Assembly (NCBI GenBank): GCA_031472005.1
Contig: PZJY01000013.1
Location: 1,798,001 to 1,862,000, forward strand
Reading direction: 5' to 3'
Source: Tetracladium setigerum
Taxonomy: Eukaryota; Ascomycota; Leotiomycetes; Helotiales
DNA length: 64,000 nucleotides
A program made the position numbers and the translations under genes. How positions within the stretch are numbered: the stretch's first letter is position 1; each line of letters begins with the position of its first letter. Positions 24,546 to 36,676 of this stretch are shown here, piece after piece. The notes under the pieces were generated by a model, which made no database searches, was not told the origin of the DNA, and was given only the letters and a program-made list of their open reading frames with translations.

Positions 24546-25647
24546 TTACATCACCTCAACAGCATTCTCATCGCTCTCACTCTGGCTCTCATCACCGCTG
24601 ACCTCAGCATTCTCTCGCTCTCTCTTCTCCATCAGTGCTTGTAGCTCGGCATCATCGTTCTCGGTAACGGCCTTTGGTTCCATCTTCACAATGCAGTTGC
24701 CACCGGCGGCCTCAATGTTTTTCCGGATATCGATGATGGAAGCTTCCAACGTAGCAATTCCGATGGTCTTCTCCAAACAGGTGCTGGTGAGGACGTATAA
24801 TGGTGGCGAAACGAGCTTGACTTTGACCTGGTTGTCTGGGGTGTTTCTCGCCTCGGCAGTTCGGAGTGCGGTCTTCACGGCATCGATTCCCTCATATCCA
24901 AAGCATGTAACTTCGACATCAGCTCGAACCTTCGTGGGCTGGGGTGTGAGACGCTTTCCGATATATGACTTCAACTCTTCTGCGACTACATCATTGGGGA
25001 ACGAAACCTCTTGCCAAACATCAGGATTTCTAGTTTGAGGTCAGAACAGCTTGCAAAAGACCAGAAATCTCCTACTCACGTAATTGAAAGCTTGAAAGCA
25101 TCAACCGCATGTCCGTATTTCTTGTTCAGGGGCCAGCCAATCTTCTCGTAGAGGTCTTCGATTGGGTATTCGGTCTTCTCAGCAACGTGGCGCATGATCG
25201 AGTGGACCATCTTGCTCTTGTTGTACCTCTCCTCACACTTGACAACATCTTCTGGAGATACCCGACGCTTCGACAAATCGATATATCCTGTAAAATGGCA
25301 TCGTCAGCCGGAGTCCTCGCACGCCTGGATGCTAATCCCAACCTTTCTCCTTGTCTACTCTGAGAACCACGACAACCTCATTTCGCCCCACTCGGATGAG
25401 CTTCTGGATACTTCGGATACGACGTCTCGACAATTCGGAGAGCAGGATCATGCCATCGATATTGTCGTATTCGAGCAGCTTGACGTATGCTCCCATTTCC
25501 GCGATCTAATCATGATTCTTAGCCCTCCAAACGCGCCCAAAAAATATGCCAGAGAGAGCCCACCTGCTTCACATTCACCATCACAAAGCTATCAATCTCT
25601 GGGTACTTCTCCTCGTAAAAACGAGAATTTGTCAACGAGGAAGACAT
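24546..25647 (-). CDS. SUI2: translation initiation factor eIF2 alpha
   Basis: Alpha subunit of eIF2, which delivers initiator tRNA to the 40S ribosome and is the target of stress kinases such as Gcn2. Four exons (25647-25564, 25505-25343, 25287-25080, 25029-24546) with 50-58-bp introns give 312 residues, the family length, with no frame break. The N-terminal S1 domain includes VMVNVKQIAEMGAYVKLLEY and the phosphorylation loop LLSELSRRRIRSI. The conserved phosphoserine is Ser54 here, counting the initiator Met, equal to mammalian Ser51. The central helical and C-terminal alpha/beta domains follow (PEDVVKCEERYNKSK, YIGKRLTPQPTKVRADVEVT), and the tail is acidic (SGDESQSESDENAVEVM). Divergent from NTE1. 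Confidence 0.96.
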
Positions 25648-26135
25648 CCTGTCCTTTGTTGCGCAGCGAGGCGCGACGAACACGGGGGATAATTGGGATT
25701 GGCGCTTCGATGCTGTTTGTCCAAGTGTAGAGTGAGATATCTATTGCCCGGGTGTTGTTCGAGGGTGGTTGTTGTTCTGCGGGGGATGTTGTCGGGATGG
25801 ATGGCTGTCGGTTGGGTTGGTGGGAGGAGCAATTCTTGGTGGGGGAAATCAAAACGATAAAAATGGAGTCACAGATTGTGCTGGTGGTCGTTCTGCCGCG
25901 TTCGGTTAATCATCGGTCTGATTAGCTAAGCCGAGCTGAGCTTCTGCCCTTCCACATGCGCATGCTATTCGCTTTGATTGACCATTTCAACATCGAGACA
26001 TTCATCTCCTCATCTTCGGTGCCCATCTACACTCTTTTTCTTTCTCTTTTTCCTGCCCAACATATGAAGGGCGAGCGATCGAAAATATAGGTAACTCTAG
26101 GAATGATTTCCTCAACCAAGAATTAATTTGTCACT
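25648..26135. promoter_or_regulatory. divergent promoter, SUI2 and NTE1
   Basis: 488 bp between two divergent start codons, with C/T-rich stretches on the NTE1 side (26030-26060), common in fungal promoters of expressed genes. No defined site was identified. Confidence 0.5.
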
Positions 26136-29100
26136 ATGGCGAGCAGTCCAGCCGTCGACCCGGCTTCGATACTTTCGAATACTGTTTCCTCGGTACGCCA
26201 GAGCTTCACAAGCGCAGCCAACATGAATGCCACAGCGAGCTCTGCACTCGCCGCTCTGACAACGGCAGGGGAAAAGCTCGAGGGAAAGGGCTCCTGGCTG
26301 GGAATGCTGGGTCGGATACTTTTATACATCATTAAAGTCATCCCGGGGATCTTGTACTGGATTATCACATTCAGTACAATAACGATGCCGACCTTCTTGT
26401 TCACCCTCTTTTCTACAAGCTTGACCTTCACAATGAACGCCACTACTTTGTAAGCCTGCTATCCCCTTCCCGAGTCTAAGCTAATTCTGTCAGGGGCCTT
26501 ATTCTAGTTGCCTTCGTCTCGACTGTAAGTTGGTTCGTGCGGTACAGATATCTGAATATGTATACTCGACTACCCCCGGAACCACAGCGAAAAGAACCGC
26601 AGGTGGATCTATACCCCGACACACAGGAGGAAGGCGCGAAATCGGGCTTCTCGAACTACTTGGACGAGTTTTTGAGCGCCATCAAGGTTTTTGGATATTT
26701 AGAACGTCCAGTGTTCCATGAGCTCACTCGTACCATGCAAACAAGAAAGCTTATTGCCGGGGAGACGCTGAATCTTGAGGAGGAGAAAGGCTTTTGCCTG
26801 GTAGTAGATGGGATGGTTGAGATCTTTGTCAAGTCTGCTCGGGAAGGACGAGGATCAGATTCTGAGCACACTTCGTTCCACCCAGATGACTCCTCCGACG
26901 ATGACATTGGGGAGGGAGGTCATCGCCACGGCCGGCAAGGATATCAGCTTCTTACCGAAGTCAAGAACGGGGCTCCTATGTCCTCGTTGTTCTCTATTCT
27001 TTCGTTGTTCACCGAGGACGTCAAATTGAGACACACAGATGACGATGATAGTGATAGACCCATGAGTGCTGGCTATGGACACCAGAACTTTTCGTCTAGG
27101 GAGGATTTATCTTTTCGCCCTAGCCACGAAGTACCCCCATCCATTCCAACAAGCCCGATATACGGTGCTCCTAGTCACGATGGTCACCCGGCACCTCGTA
27201 ACAGAAGGTCGTCCACTATGGCCAGCTCTACGGCAGGGGGCAAGCTTCCTAAAGTGCCCCCTCTTTCTCTCGATACCGAAGAACCCGAGATTCCTAGGCA
27301 ACGGCCAAATCTTAGGAGAACTCAAACATACTCCGCTCATCCTGACATTGTGGCTAGGGCTACAGTTGACACTACAATTGCTATCATTCCAGCAAGTGCT
27401 TTTCGCCGCCTCACAAGAGTCTACCCGAAGGCAACCGCCCATATTGTGCAAGTTATCTTAACAAGGTTACAAAGAGTTACACTTGCAACCGCCAACTCTT
27501 ACCTTGGACTCACGAGTGAAGTGCTACGGACCGAAAAACACATGAACAAATACACTACCTATGAGTTGCCCAATTTCTTACGTGGCGACGCACTAGAGAG
27601 ACTAAAGGAAAAGTTCAACCGCGAGAGAGAAAGAATAGGGCCCGAAGAGGGCAGCAAGGGCATCGCTTTGCACAATGCCGGGGCAGGGAGAAGACGTAGA
27701 TCTAGTACAAGTCTTCGAAAAGAGGCTACTATCCACGCCTTGTCATCCAGACCCTCCCCAGCTTTGCAAGTAAAAGCTTTCGAGGCACCTCTTCCACATC
27801 ATGATATCGGTGTCAGTCCAAGTCCAGGAGATCTTCTGACGAATATCCACATGTCCCGTACTGGTGGAAGAAAAAGTGGCCGGAGTCAACCTCTGGGATC
27901 TCCATCCGGCCCTGAGGTTTGGCATCATGATCTCCACAACCCCCTCGCACAGAGATCATTCGGGCCCTTTGTGACGCATGTCAACCCACGAACGACACTT
28001 CACAGGCAAGAGTCGGTTGACGAAGATGGCATGTTTCGGTCATCCATATTAGAGTGTATATTCAAGGCAATTGGCCTGACTAATACCAGGAATGCGCTAA
28101 AAATGTCGGACTCCGTTGAGGGATCACCAAGACTTGTTTCTTACGACCAGCGCAAACAGAAGGCTTTCTTTACGAACAATGCGTTTGGTTACATGGACCC
28201 ATACGAAGGTTCTGCCGATGATACCGAGTCGATGACATCTGGAGGAGTAAGTGTTGGTGGCTTCTCGACCACCCAAGGACTCGCCCATGAACTGAAAGAT
28301 GAAATCGAAATTGTCTTCTTTCCTAAAGGTTCCGTTCTCGTTGAGCAAGGGGAGAGAAATCCAGGTCTATACTATGTGATTGATGGGTTCTTGGACGTCA
28401 GTGTTCCAGTTGATGAGAAGTCGGACTCAACCGTTTTAGGTCAAACCCACCGACAACCCACGAATAGCACACTAAACGAGACTCTCGCGCCTCTCTCGCG
28501 TGTCAAGACCACCTCTTCTAGGACTTCTGGCTCAGTCATTGGCTCTGCTGGCGATGCAAAAAAACGCAAACCACTGGGACGGAAAAGCCTTGCGTTGATC
28601 AAGCCTGGCGGGATCGCTGGTTACATTGGCACAATCTCATCATATAGGTCTTTCATTGACGTCGTGGCGAAGACTGATGTGTATGTCGGATTTCTACCAC
28701 GATCTTCGCTGGAGAGAATCGTGGAGAAATATCCTGTGGTTTTGCTAACAATGGCCAAACGTCTGACAAGTCTTCTACCTCGGCTGATACTTCACATTGA
28801 CTTTGCACTTGAATGGGTGCAGGTCAATGCTGGCCAGGTCATCTACCATCAAGATGACGATAGCGATGCAATTTATATTGTATTAAATGGACGTCTGCGG
28901 CTCGTTCAAAATCATGAAGAGGAAGGCATGAAAGTGATTGGAGAGTACGGTCAAGGTGAAAGTGTTGGTGAGTTGGAAGTCATGACGGAATCCGCCAGAC
29001 CTGCAACGTTACATGCCATCCGAGATACAGAACTTGCAAAGTTTCCAAGAAGTCTTTTCAACAGCCTCGCCAAGAGCATCCTGGCATTACAATCAAAATC

Positions 29101-30983
29101 TCCAAAATAATTGCCTCTCGCATGAGAGCACTCATAGATGACCCTGTCTTTGCTCATCGAAAGGAGACTGTCCCCAGCGCCACCAACGAGAAGGTTTCAT
29201 CAACAGTGAATCTTAGAACTGTTGCCATACTACCAGTCACAGCCGGAGTACCCGTCGTTGAGTTTGCAAGTCGGTTGATGAATGCGCTGACCCAAATCGG
29301 TGCTACTAATGGTGTCACCTCTCTCAATCAAGCCGCTATCTTTAACCATTTGGGAAGGCATGCATTTAGTCGCATGGGAAAACTAAAGCTTTCTCAGTAT
29401 CTTGCAGACCTGGAGGAGAAATATGGCCTTGTGCTCTATGTTGCTGGTGAGTTCAGCTGTGCTATTTCTCTTAATTTTACTGGCAAGATGATGATCCATT
29501 TTTAACCCCGAGTTTTTCTGTGAAGACTAAATCAAGCAACTCTAATTTTTTCCTGATTGCCCATCTCTTTACAAAATTACATGCATGCACTTGTTGTTCT
29601 GTGCTAACTGTAACAGATACCAATGTAAACTCGCCCTGGACTCAGACCTGCATCAGCCAAGCCGATTGCATCCTCCTAGTCGGTATTGCCGAGGGCTCTC
29701 CAAATGTCGGAGAATACGAACGATTTCTTCTCGGAATGAAAACAACAGCTAGAAAAGAGCTCGTTTTGTTACACGCTGACCGATTCTCGCCACAAGGCAC
29801 CACAAGAGCATGGCTGCGCAATCGAGTTTGGATTAATGGGGGCCATCACCATGTGCAAATGGCGTACAGGACAAGTGCTGTGCCTGTCCATCCTCAAACT
29901 ACCAGGTTCGGAACGGCATTGAAACAGCGTGTGCAAGTCATCCAGGCGGAGATCCAAAAGTACACCTCCAGGCGCGTACGGCAACGACCTTTGTATTCCG
30001 CAGAGACTCCTTTCAAGGGTGATTTCCACCGAATTGCAAGACGCTTATGTGGAAAGTCCGTGGGCTTAGTACTTGGAGGAGGTGGTGCGCGAGGCATTTC
30101 TCAAATCGGGTGTATCAGAGCCCTCGAGGAAGCTGGCATTCCTGTGGACATCATTGGAGGCACATCAATTGGCTCTTTCATTGGTGCTTTGTATGCTCGC
30201 GATGCCGATGTCGTGCCTATGTATGGTCGAGCCAAGAAGTTTGCAGGTCGAATGGCCAGTATGTGGCGTTTTGCCCTGGATTTGACCTACCCTTCGGCAT
30301 CTTACACCACTGGCCATGAGTTTAACCGTGGTATCTTCAAGACGTTTGGAAACTGCCAGATCGAGGACTTCTGGCTTGAGTTCTATTGCAACACCACCAA
30401 CATCAGCAAAAGTCGATCCGAAATACATACTAGCGGATACGCCTGGCGATATATCAGAGCTTCAATGTCTCTCGCTGGCTTGCTCCCTCCTCTTTGCGAC
30501 GAGGGAAACATGCTTCTAGATGGAGGCTACGTGGATAATTTGACAGTAGCCCACATGAAATCTCTTGGAGCCGATGTTATCTTTGCGATTGATGTGGGAA
30601 GCCTCGATGACAACACCCCTCAAGCATTCGGTGACTCTCTTTCTGGATTTTGGGCATTCACAAATCGCTGGAATCCATTCTCGCCATTTCCGAACCCCCC
30701 TACGCTAGCCGAAATCCAAGCCCGCCTGGCATATGTTTCCTCAGTAGATGCTCTAGAGAGAGCAAAGATAACTCCGGGCTGCTTATACATGAGGCCGCCT
30801 ATTGATGAATACGGTACTTTGGACTTTGGAAAGTTCGATGAGATCTACCAAGTAGGGTACAAGTATGGAAAGGAGTTCTTGAGTGAGATGCGGGACAAGG
30901 GGGTTCTGCCTCTGTTGTCGGACGAAACCGAAGAGAAGAAGGCTCTGAGAAGGACGATGGCTCCTCGTCGAGCCAGTATCTAA
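26136..30983 (+). CDS. NTE1: patatin-like lysophospholipase Nte1
   Basis: ER-membrane serine esterase that deacylates (lyso)phosphatidylcholine. Exons 26136-26449, 26494-29446 and 29617-30983 are joined over 44- and 170-bp introns; about 1544 residues. The N-terminus has hydrophobic segments (GRILLYIIKVIPGILYWIIT, then LGLILVAFVSTVSWFV), followed by RYRYLNMYTRLPPEPQRKEP. Cyclic-nucleotide-binding-like domains follow (LVVDGMVEIFVK, YYVIDGFLDVSV, IYIVLNGRLRLV). The C-terminal patatin domain has the oxyanion loop GGGGARGISQIG, the nucleophile motif GGTSIGS (Ser near residue 1270) and the partner Asp in DGGYVDN. An AAAA run at 29104-29107 breaks the frame: one added A turns SPK-stop into SPKIIASRMRALIDDP, the family sequence. 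Identity is certain; the break is probably a sequence error. Confidence 0.94.
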
Positions 30984-31642
30984 TTGATGCTTGTAACGAT
31001 CATGAAAAAAAAAGGATGGGTTGGGCATATGAGGCGCATTGGAATACCCATAGCATTGGTCACATCACGGTACCACAGAGCGTGAAAAGGTTAGACAGAC
31101 AATAGATTGATTCTTTCAACGATGGTGGCATTGATATGGGAAGCAAGAGTGAGAGTGTCGCTTATACCTACATATAACCCTCCCTGGCCCTTTCGCTTCC
31201 TTGTGATCTGACACCAAGTGAAGTAAGTCAACGTGAAGCCAAAGATTGTGACAATATCATCATATCAAGTGAGAAGAGGCGATCACGATGGCACTTCTTC
31301 TGCTCCTTAAGGTTGAAGTTACCTATTGACATATTTTCATTGTTCGCGGTTATCGGAGAGATCCGATGGGCAAAGTCGGCTACTCCTTCCGAAACGAGCG
31401 GTCGAAGCAAACAATGACCAATAGAGTGGGACCTTTCACAACATTCTGCTATCAAAAGAAGCAAACACTTTACACTTGCACTTACACTCCAAAACCTCAC
31501 GACTTCACGATAGCATATCTCAGATATATAAACGCTCCTTCGCGCTGTTGAAGAGATCTCTGAAGTGAGACTTGAGAGTTTGGACACCAAAATCTCAGAA
31601 AACCACCCACGCACCAACCACATCTTCAGCCCTCAGCTCATC
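30984..31642. other. intergenic spacer
   Basis: 659 bp with an A run (31005-31013) just after the NTE1 stop and the promoter of the guanine deaminase gene. No gene is seen. Confidence 0.5.
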
Positions 31643-33101
31643 ATGGCGACCAAGAACTCTCTGTTCCTTGGAACGTTCATCCACAGCAAGAGTTTAGATG
31701 TATTGGAGTATCTCCATAATACAGCCCTTTTCGTGAACGAGAAGGGAACAATCGTTCACATCGAACCAGATTGTGACCAGGAGAAAGCTGAAAAGTCAAT
31801 CTTCCCAACTTTAGGATGGACCATTGGAGAAATCAACATCACCGTCGCGAAAGAAGGCCAATTCTTCTTCCCCGGCTTCATTGGTCTGCCTTCACTTTTC
31901 TAGCTTTGAATTACATTATAAAGCTAACAAAACCAGACACACACATCCACGCCTCCCAGTATCCCAACGCTGGTATCTTCGGAAAATCCACTCTCCTAGA
32001 CTGGCTCAACACCTACACCTTCCCCATGGAAGCCTCTCTCTCTTCAGCCCCTAAAGCTCAAAAAGTCTACTCCCGTGTCATTCAACGCACGCTCTCCAAC
32101 GGCACAACCACTGCTTCCTACTACGCTACCATTTCCGTTCCCTCCACCAACCTCCTCGCTGATCTCTGTCTTTCCCATGGCCAAAGAGCGTTCATTGGCC
32201 GCGTTTGCATGGATTCGCAGCTTTCGCCTGATTTCTACAGAGATGAATCTCCAGAATCCTCTGTGGCAGATACGCGTGCTACGATTGAACATATCAAGTC
32301 TATTGATCCTTCCAACGAACTCATCACCCCAATCATCACGCCGCGCTTTGCACCTTCTTGCTCAAGCAAATTAATGCATTCTCTCGGCGCATTGCAAAAG
32401 GAAACGAACCTTCCAGTGCAAACGCACATCTCAGAAAACAAGAATGAGATTGCGCTGGTCAAAGAACTGTTCCCAGAACATAAACACTACACCGGTGTTT
32501 ATGATGATCATGGGCTACTTGGGTCCAAAACGATTTTGGCTCATGCGATCCATCTAAGTGAAGAGGAGGTGCAGTTGATTAGGGAGAGGGCGGCGAAGAT
32601 TAGTCATTGTCCTTGCTCGAACTCTTCCATCACATCAGGTACGGCCAAAATCCGAAAACTCCTCAATCAAGGGATTGATGTGGGCTTGGGAACCGATATG
32701 TCAGGTGGCTACAGCCCATCTATCCTTGAAGCCGTTCGTCAGGGACTACTAGTCAGTAACCACGTCGCCATGGCGGGTGATGATAAAGACAAATTATCCG
32801 TGGAGGAAGTATTGTATCTTGGAACAAGAGGAGGAGCAAAGGTTGTTGGGTTGGAGGAGAAAGTCGGTGGGTTTGGGGTTGGGATGGAATGGGATGCTCA
32901 GCTGATTGGGCTGGGGAGTTGGTGGAAGGGAAGTTGTGGGAAGAGGGGGGCGAGGATGGAAAGGAAGATGAAGGCCAGGTTGATATTTTTGGGTGGGAGA
33001 CTTGGGAGGAGAGAATCGCGAAGTGGGTTTTCAATGGGGATGATAGGAATACGAGGGTTGTTTGGGTGAGGGGGAGGAAGGTGCATGAGAGGAGGGTTTG
33101 A
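31643..33101 (+). CDS. GUD1: guanine deaminase, frameshift near C-terminus
   Basis: Amidohydrolase converting guanine to xanthine in purine salvage. Exons 31643-31883 and 31937-33101 flank a 53-bp intron (GTCTGC donor, GCTAACA branch, ACCAG acceptor); about 468 residues. Metal-site motifs are all present: the first HxH in PGFIDTHIHASQ, His in QTHISENKNEI, His in LAHAIHLSE, and Asp in VGLGTDMSGGY. The SHCPCSNSS loop is also family-typical. Near the end, GGGG at 32913-32916 breaks the frame: one added G joins AQLIGLG to ELVEGKLWEEGGEDG and the normal tail WVRGRKVHERRV, with stop at 33101. Unrepaired, translation ends at 33069 with an Arg/Gly-rich tail unlike the family. The start ATG at 31643 begins MATKNSLFLGTFIHS, typical of the family. 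Confidence 0.92.
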
Positions 33102-34847
33102 AAGAATTTTCTTAGTCAGGTATGCTTTATAGTGGGTTTGGGAAAATGGACTGGACTGGGTTGAGATGGGTTGGGTTAGGGTGCAACTGGCGTAGAAAAT
33201 AGAGTTATTCGCGTTCGACGATAGGATGTGTTTGATGGAAGAGATGAAAAGATGGTAAAGTGAGGTGCCATACCATGCACACAAAGTAGTATATATATTC
33301 ACTTCTAGAATTCTTAGATAGGCATAGTAGACAACGGCCTTTGAATACTATGATTCGATCCAAATCATAGAAAATCAATATCGCCAACTCGCAGAATTCT
33401 TGAGGACGACGACGACTATATTACTTGGTAGCTTGTGTGCATCCGCATTCCTGAAGGTCCAGCCGAGAGCTTCAAAAGTTCGACATCCTAGAAATTCATG
33501 ACGAGGTACGAGGATTGTTTCCTCCATTTCACCGATTTTCTCTTCGCGATGAACGCACCACCGTTATCCACAGAAGCGCTAATGTCGGTATATGATCTGG
33601 GCTCGAGATTTGACCCGACCGTGAATGGGTTCAAAAAGATTGCAAAAAAAAAACGAATTGAAATACCAGGCACTTTGGAACCAGAGGAAGACATGTATCC
33701 AGTCCTGACGGCGGAGGAAGATGAGGAGTGGTGGAGAAGATTTACCGAAAGGTATCGTGTAAATCCGCCTTCAATGATGTGGTCGCGGCCCGCGAAGGGA
33801 ATGGTCCAGAAGAGTTGATCGGATTTGTCAAACAGTTCGACGATAAAATATGTTTTATTATTTGACAGCGATTGTCTAGGTATACATACGTAGGAGTATG
33901 AGAAATAAACGACGGTAATCAAACTCACAGTAACAATGTACTACTATCAATTTTGTAATTAGCCTCGGACTAAATCCCCCAAAAATGCATCTTACGACAC
34001 GCAGGCTTGCATTCTTGAATCAAAAAATCTCATTGAGCAAATATATGGCGATATCACTTGAGTGGTCCCTCTTTGGATCTAAGCAGATTCTGTTGGGAAT
34101 TGTATGAAATGATGAGCGCTTGTATTTGAACGTGACTCAAGGTAGCTCCGTTCAGTAGGAAAGCTTATAGCTCTGTAATATATTTTTATAGATGGCGAAG
34201 GTGAATTGTGTAGGGATGATACTGAGGATTTTCGGTTTGAAGCTGATGAATTCTCACCTCGATAAAGCTTCTTGAGGTGAGTTTGATGAACTGGTCGAAC
34301 CTGATGTGTCGAGAATATTTGAAAATGGGGTTTTTGTTCTTTTGCAGTCATCTGGGAGAATGGTTGTCTGCTTTCATCTAGAGACAATGGTTTGGAGGGT
34401 TTGTCCCCGCAGCACTTTCGAGATGGCAGCGCATTTTGAAAACCCGGGCTGCACAGCGGCGAGGGGTTTAGGTGAGGTGAGTTGTAGAGCAGAGCACGTA
34501 GGATTTTCAGGAACGCTACTGAAATGAGTTAGCGTATAACACCCTCATCGCGTACAACAGCCCTCACCCCCTTACTGTCGCTTCTCCCTGCTGCCCGAAT
34601 CCCAATCCGTTTAGTTCTTCCATCTCGAACACGTTGGTCAAGCACATTCACAGTCTACATGGCGCGTCATGATGATCGCTCGACACAAGCATGCGATTTA
34701 ATGTCTTTCACGAAATAGACAATACATCTGATCACAATACACCAAATGAATCACGGGCACAAAACTATATCATGGAAAACGCAATACATTTAGAAATCGC
34801 TGTAGTACACTAAAAGAATCGAAAATTATCCTAGGGAATCTACCTGA
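33102..34847. other. intergenic region left of the PKS cluster
   Basis: 1.7 kb between guanine deaminase and the 3' end of the PKS. One possible small gene (33498-33818) is listed separately. The rest is AT-rich, without further coding signal, and may mark the left border of the cluster. Confidence 0.5.
33498..33818 (+). CDS. possible small hypothetical protein
   Basis: A 106-codon frame (or 89 from the internal Met at 33549). The second half has protein-like composition (EIPGTLEPEEDMYPVLTAEE, then a Trp/Arg-rich segment WWRRFTERY), with no Ser/Pro low complexity. A run of nine A near 33646-33654 makes the frame vulnerable to a miscount. No family is recognised, no introns are evident, and an overlapping minus-strand frame exists. 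It could be a remnant exon of a lost gene. Confidence 0.3.
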   Translation: MTRYEDCFLHFTDFLFAMNAPPLSTEALMSVYDLGSRFDPTVNGFKKIAKKKRIEIPGTLEPEEDMYPVLTAEEDEEWWRRFTERYRVNPPSMMWSRPAKGMVQKS

Positions 34848-36676
34848 TCAAGTCAAGAAATTTTGTACAATGTTGGCCGCCTGGACGATGCAGTCGCCAA
34901 AGTGACGTGCGTTGCCACCTGCGTTCACAATCGAGTACTCAGCTCCTTCATCCCCAACGGAATACGACATCCACACACTCTTTGGATCCATGAGCACGAA
35001 TCCGACTTCGCCAAAAGCACGGGGCCCCAGATTGATACCAGCCATAATGTGTCTGGGTCGGGAGTTGTAGTAACCAGGATCACTCTTGAAAAGTGTGGGA
35101 GCTTCTTCATCGGGCCTGAGAACCCATTCCATGGCCGTGAATGTTCGATCGTGGACGTGTCCCATCTGACCTTTCTGAACTGCGCTGTTGAGATCCTTTA
35201 CACTCTTCTGGAAGAGATTCTTGAGCTCTTTCTTGGTAGCCTCTTCCTCTCCTGCCGGGATGTCTTTGACAGCGGCATCGATGAAGTTCACTACGACTGG
35301 TGTACAAACTTGTACCACATCTGGTCTACCCAGGTGATACATATCCATGAGAACCGCCGTCCAGGATGCTAGCTGGCGACCAAAGAACAGACGAGAAGCG
35401 ATCTGAGTTATGATCTCCCAGGAGTGAGCAGCACTCAGTTGTTGATTGGTAAGGAAAGATGCACCAAGAATAGGAACGGCGACAAGCTCGAAGTCAATAT
35501 TTGACACGGTGTCCAGGAAGGCTTGACGTGCGCGCGACAGAACGGGTACCAAGTACGAGGACAAGGTGAATTCACAGCTTTCAAAATCCAAAGGCGTTGC
35601 GGACGGTGCATCCAATGCATCAGGCTTATGGTTTCGAACGGCTTCGATGATGGGATTGGTAAGAAGTGCAAGTGTTGCGCCATCGATTTGGGAATGCTCG
35701 TTTAAGAAGCCAGACACTCCGTTGGCACAAACTGTGAACGAGATGGACTTGTCATACCATCTGTTGGAGCCATCCCCAAACAAGAAGCAGTCCATTCGTT
35801 CTCGAGGCGTGGCTGGTTTGGTGTCGTCCAGAGCAATAACAAAAGCGGATCTTTCGACAGTTTCTATACTGGCCTTGTTGAGCGGGTCGAGCTTCATTCT
35901 CTGATAAACCTAATAAACAGGGTCAGACGTTATTCATTATCGAGGACATTCAGAACTTACTTCCGCCCATTCGTTTCGCTCCATCGTAGTCACCATTGTG
36001 ATGGCTGAGTCTTCTTTGGGTGTATCTAAGATTGCTTGGAAAGTGGCTTTGAGCTGCTCGTGAGTGGGAAGCTCTCCATTCTTGATCATTTCGACCTTGA
36101 ACACATTGCCACGATGCAGGACGACGATTGTATTGTTGCTCGGGAATTTCCTTGTCTCGTCGGTGCCGTTAAGTGGCTCTCGGCTAGCGTGGAAGAGCCA
36201 TTCGTGGCCTCTCATGCAAAGAGTGTTACCTTGGAAGACGATGGGCTCCATTTCCCCAGTCTCATACTCAAGCTTGAACTTAAATGCGGCAAGCGCAATT
36301 ACGGCCGCACGTTCAGTCTGAGTGTGAGGGAGGTCGGTGTCAAGTATCCTGTGCGAACCACCGACATTGGACTTGACGAGAGAATAACGTCGATCTAAAT
36401 AGATTGTGCGAGTTGTGATTTCAGTAAGCCAATTTTCTTCGGTGTTGTATCGTTCTACCAGGCGAGCATAAAGTTCTCGCCCAATGCCACCTGGTTTTTG
36501 AAATTCGATGGCAGCCTTGCAAGTGTTTTCATATCTGCTGGACGTTAACCAATGATTCAGTTTTTAGTCGGGCTCAAGACTTACTCTTCCTCGGTCCAGA
36601 TCGCACGATGATTTGCCAAGTGGTACTCGAAAAGAGTTTCCAAGTCAAGCAAGGGAAGTTTACGCAATTTCTTCGT
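34848..36676 (-). other. cAT domain region of the PKS
   Basis: Encoded by the end of exon 10 plus exons 11 and 12. It begins around LPLLDLETLFEYHLANHRAI and contains NWLTEITTRTIYLDRR, MERNEWAE, the catalytic-His patch SGFLNEHSQIDG, and the closing block RPRHIMAGINLGPRAFGEVG. These correspond in order to the N-terminal, active-site and C-terminal segments of carnitine/choline acyltransferases. In the published Trichoderma virens enzyme Tv6-931, the equivalent domain releases the chain onto polyols, reversibly. Confidence 0.85.

Noticed and set aside
26450..26540. A second intron starting at the GTAAGT near 26524 in NTE1
   Set aside because: Reading straight through gives VSTVSWFVRYRYLNMY, the conserved NTE1 sequence, so this donor-like string is coding.
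31228..31623. 131-codon minus-strand frame upstream of guanine deaminase
   Set aside because: Lies in promoter/leader sequence, Ser/Leu-rich without motifs, and no splice partner.
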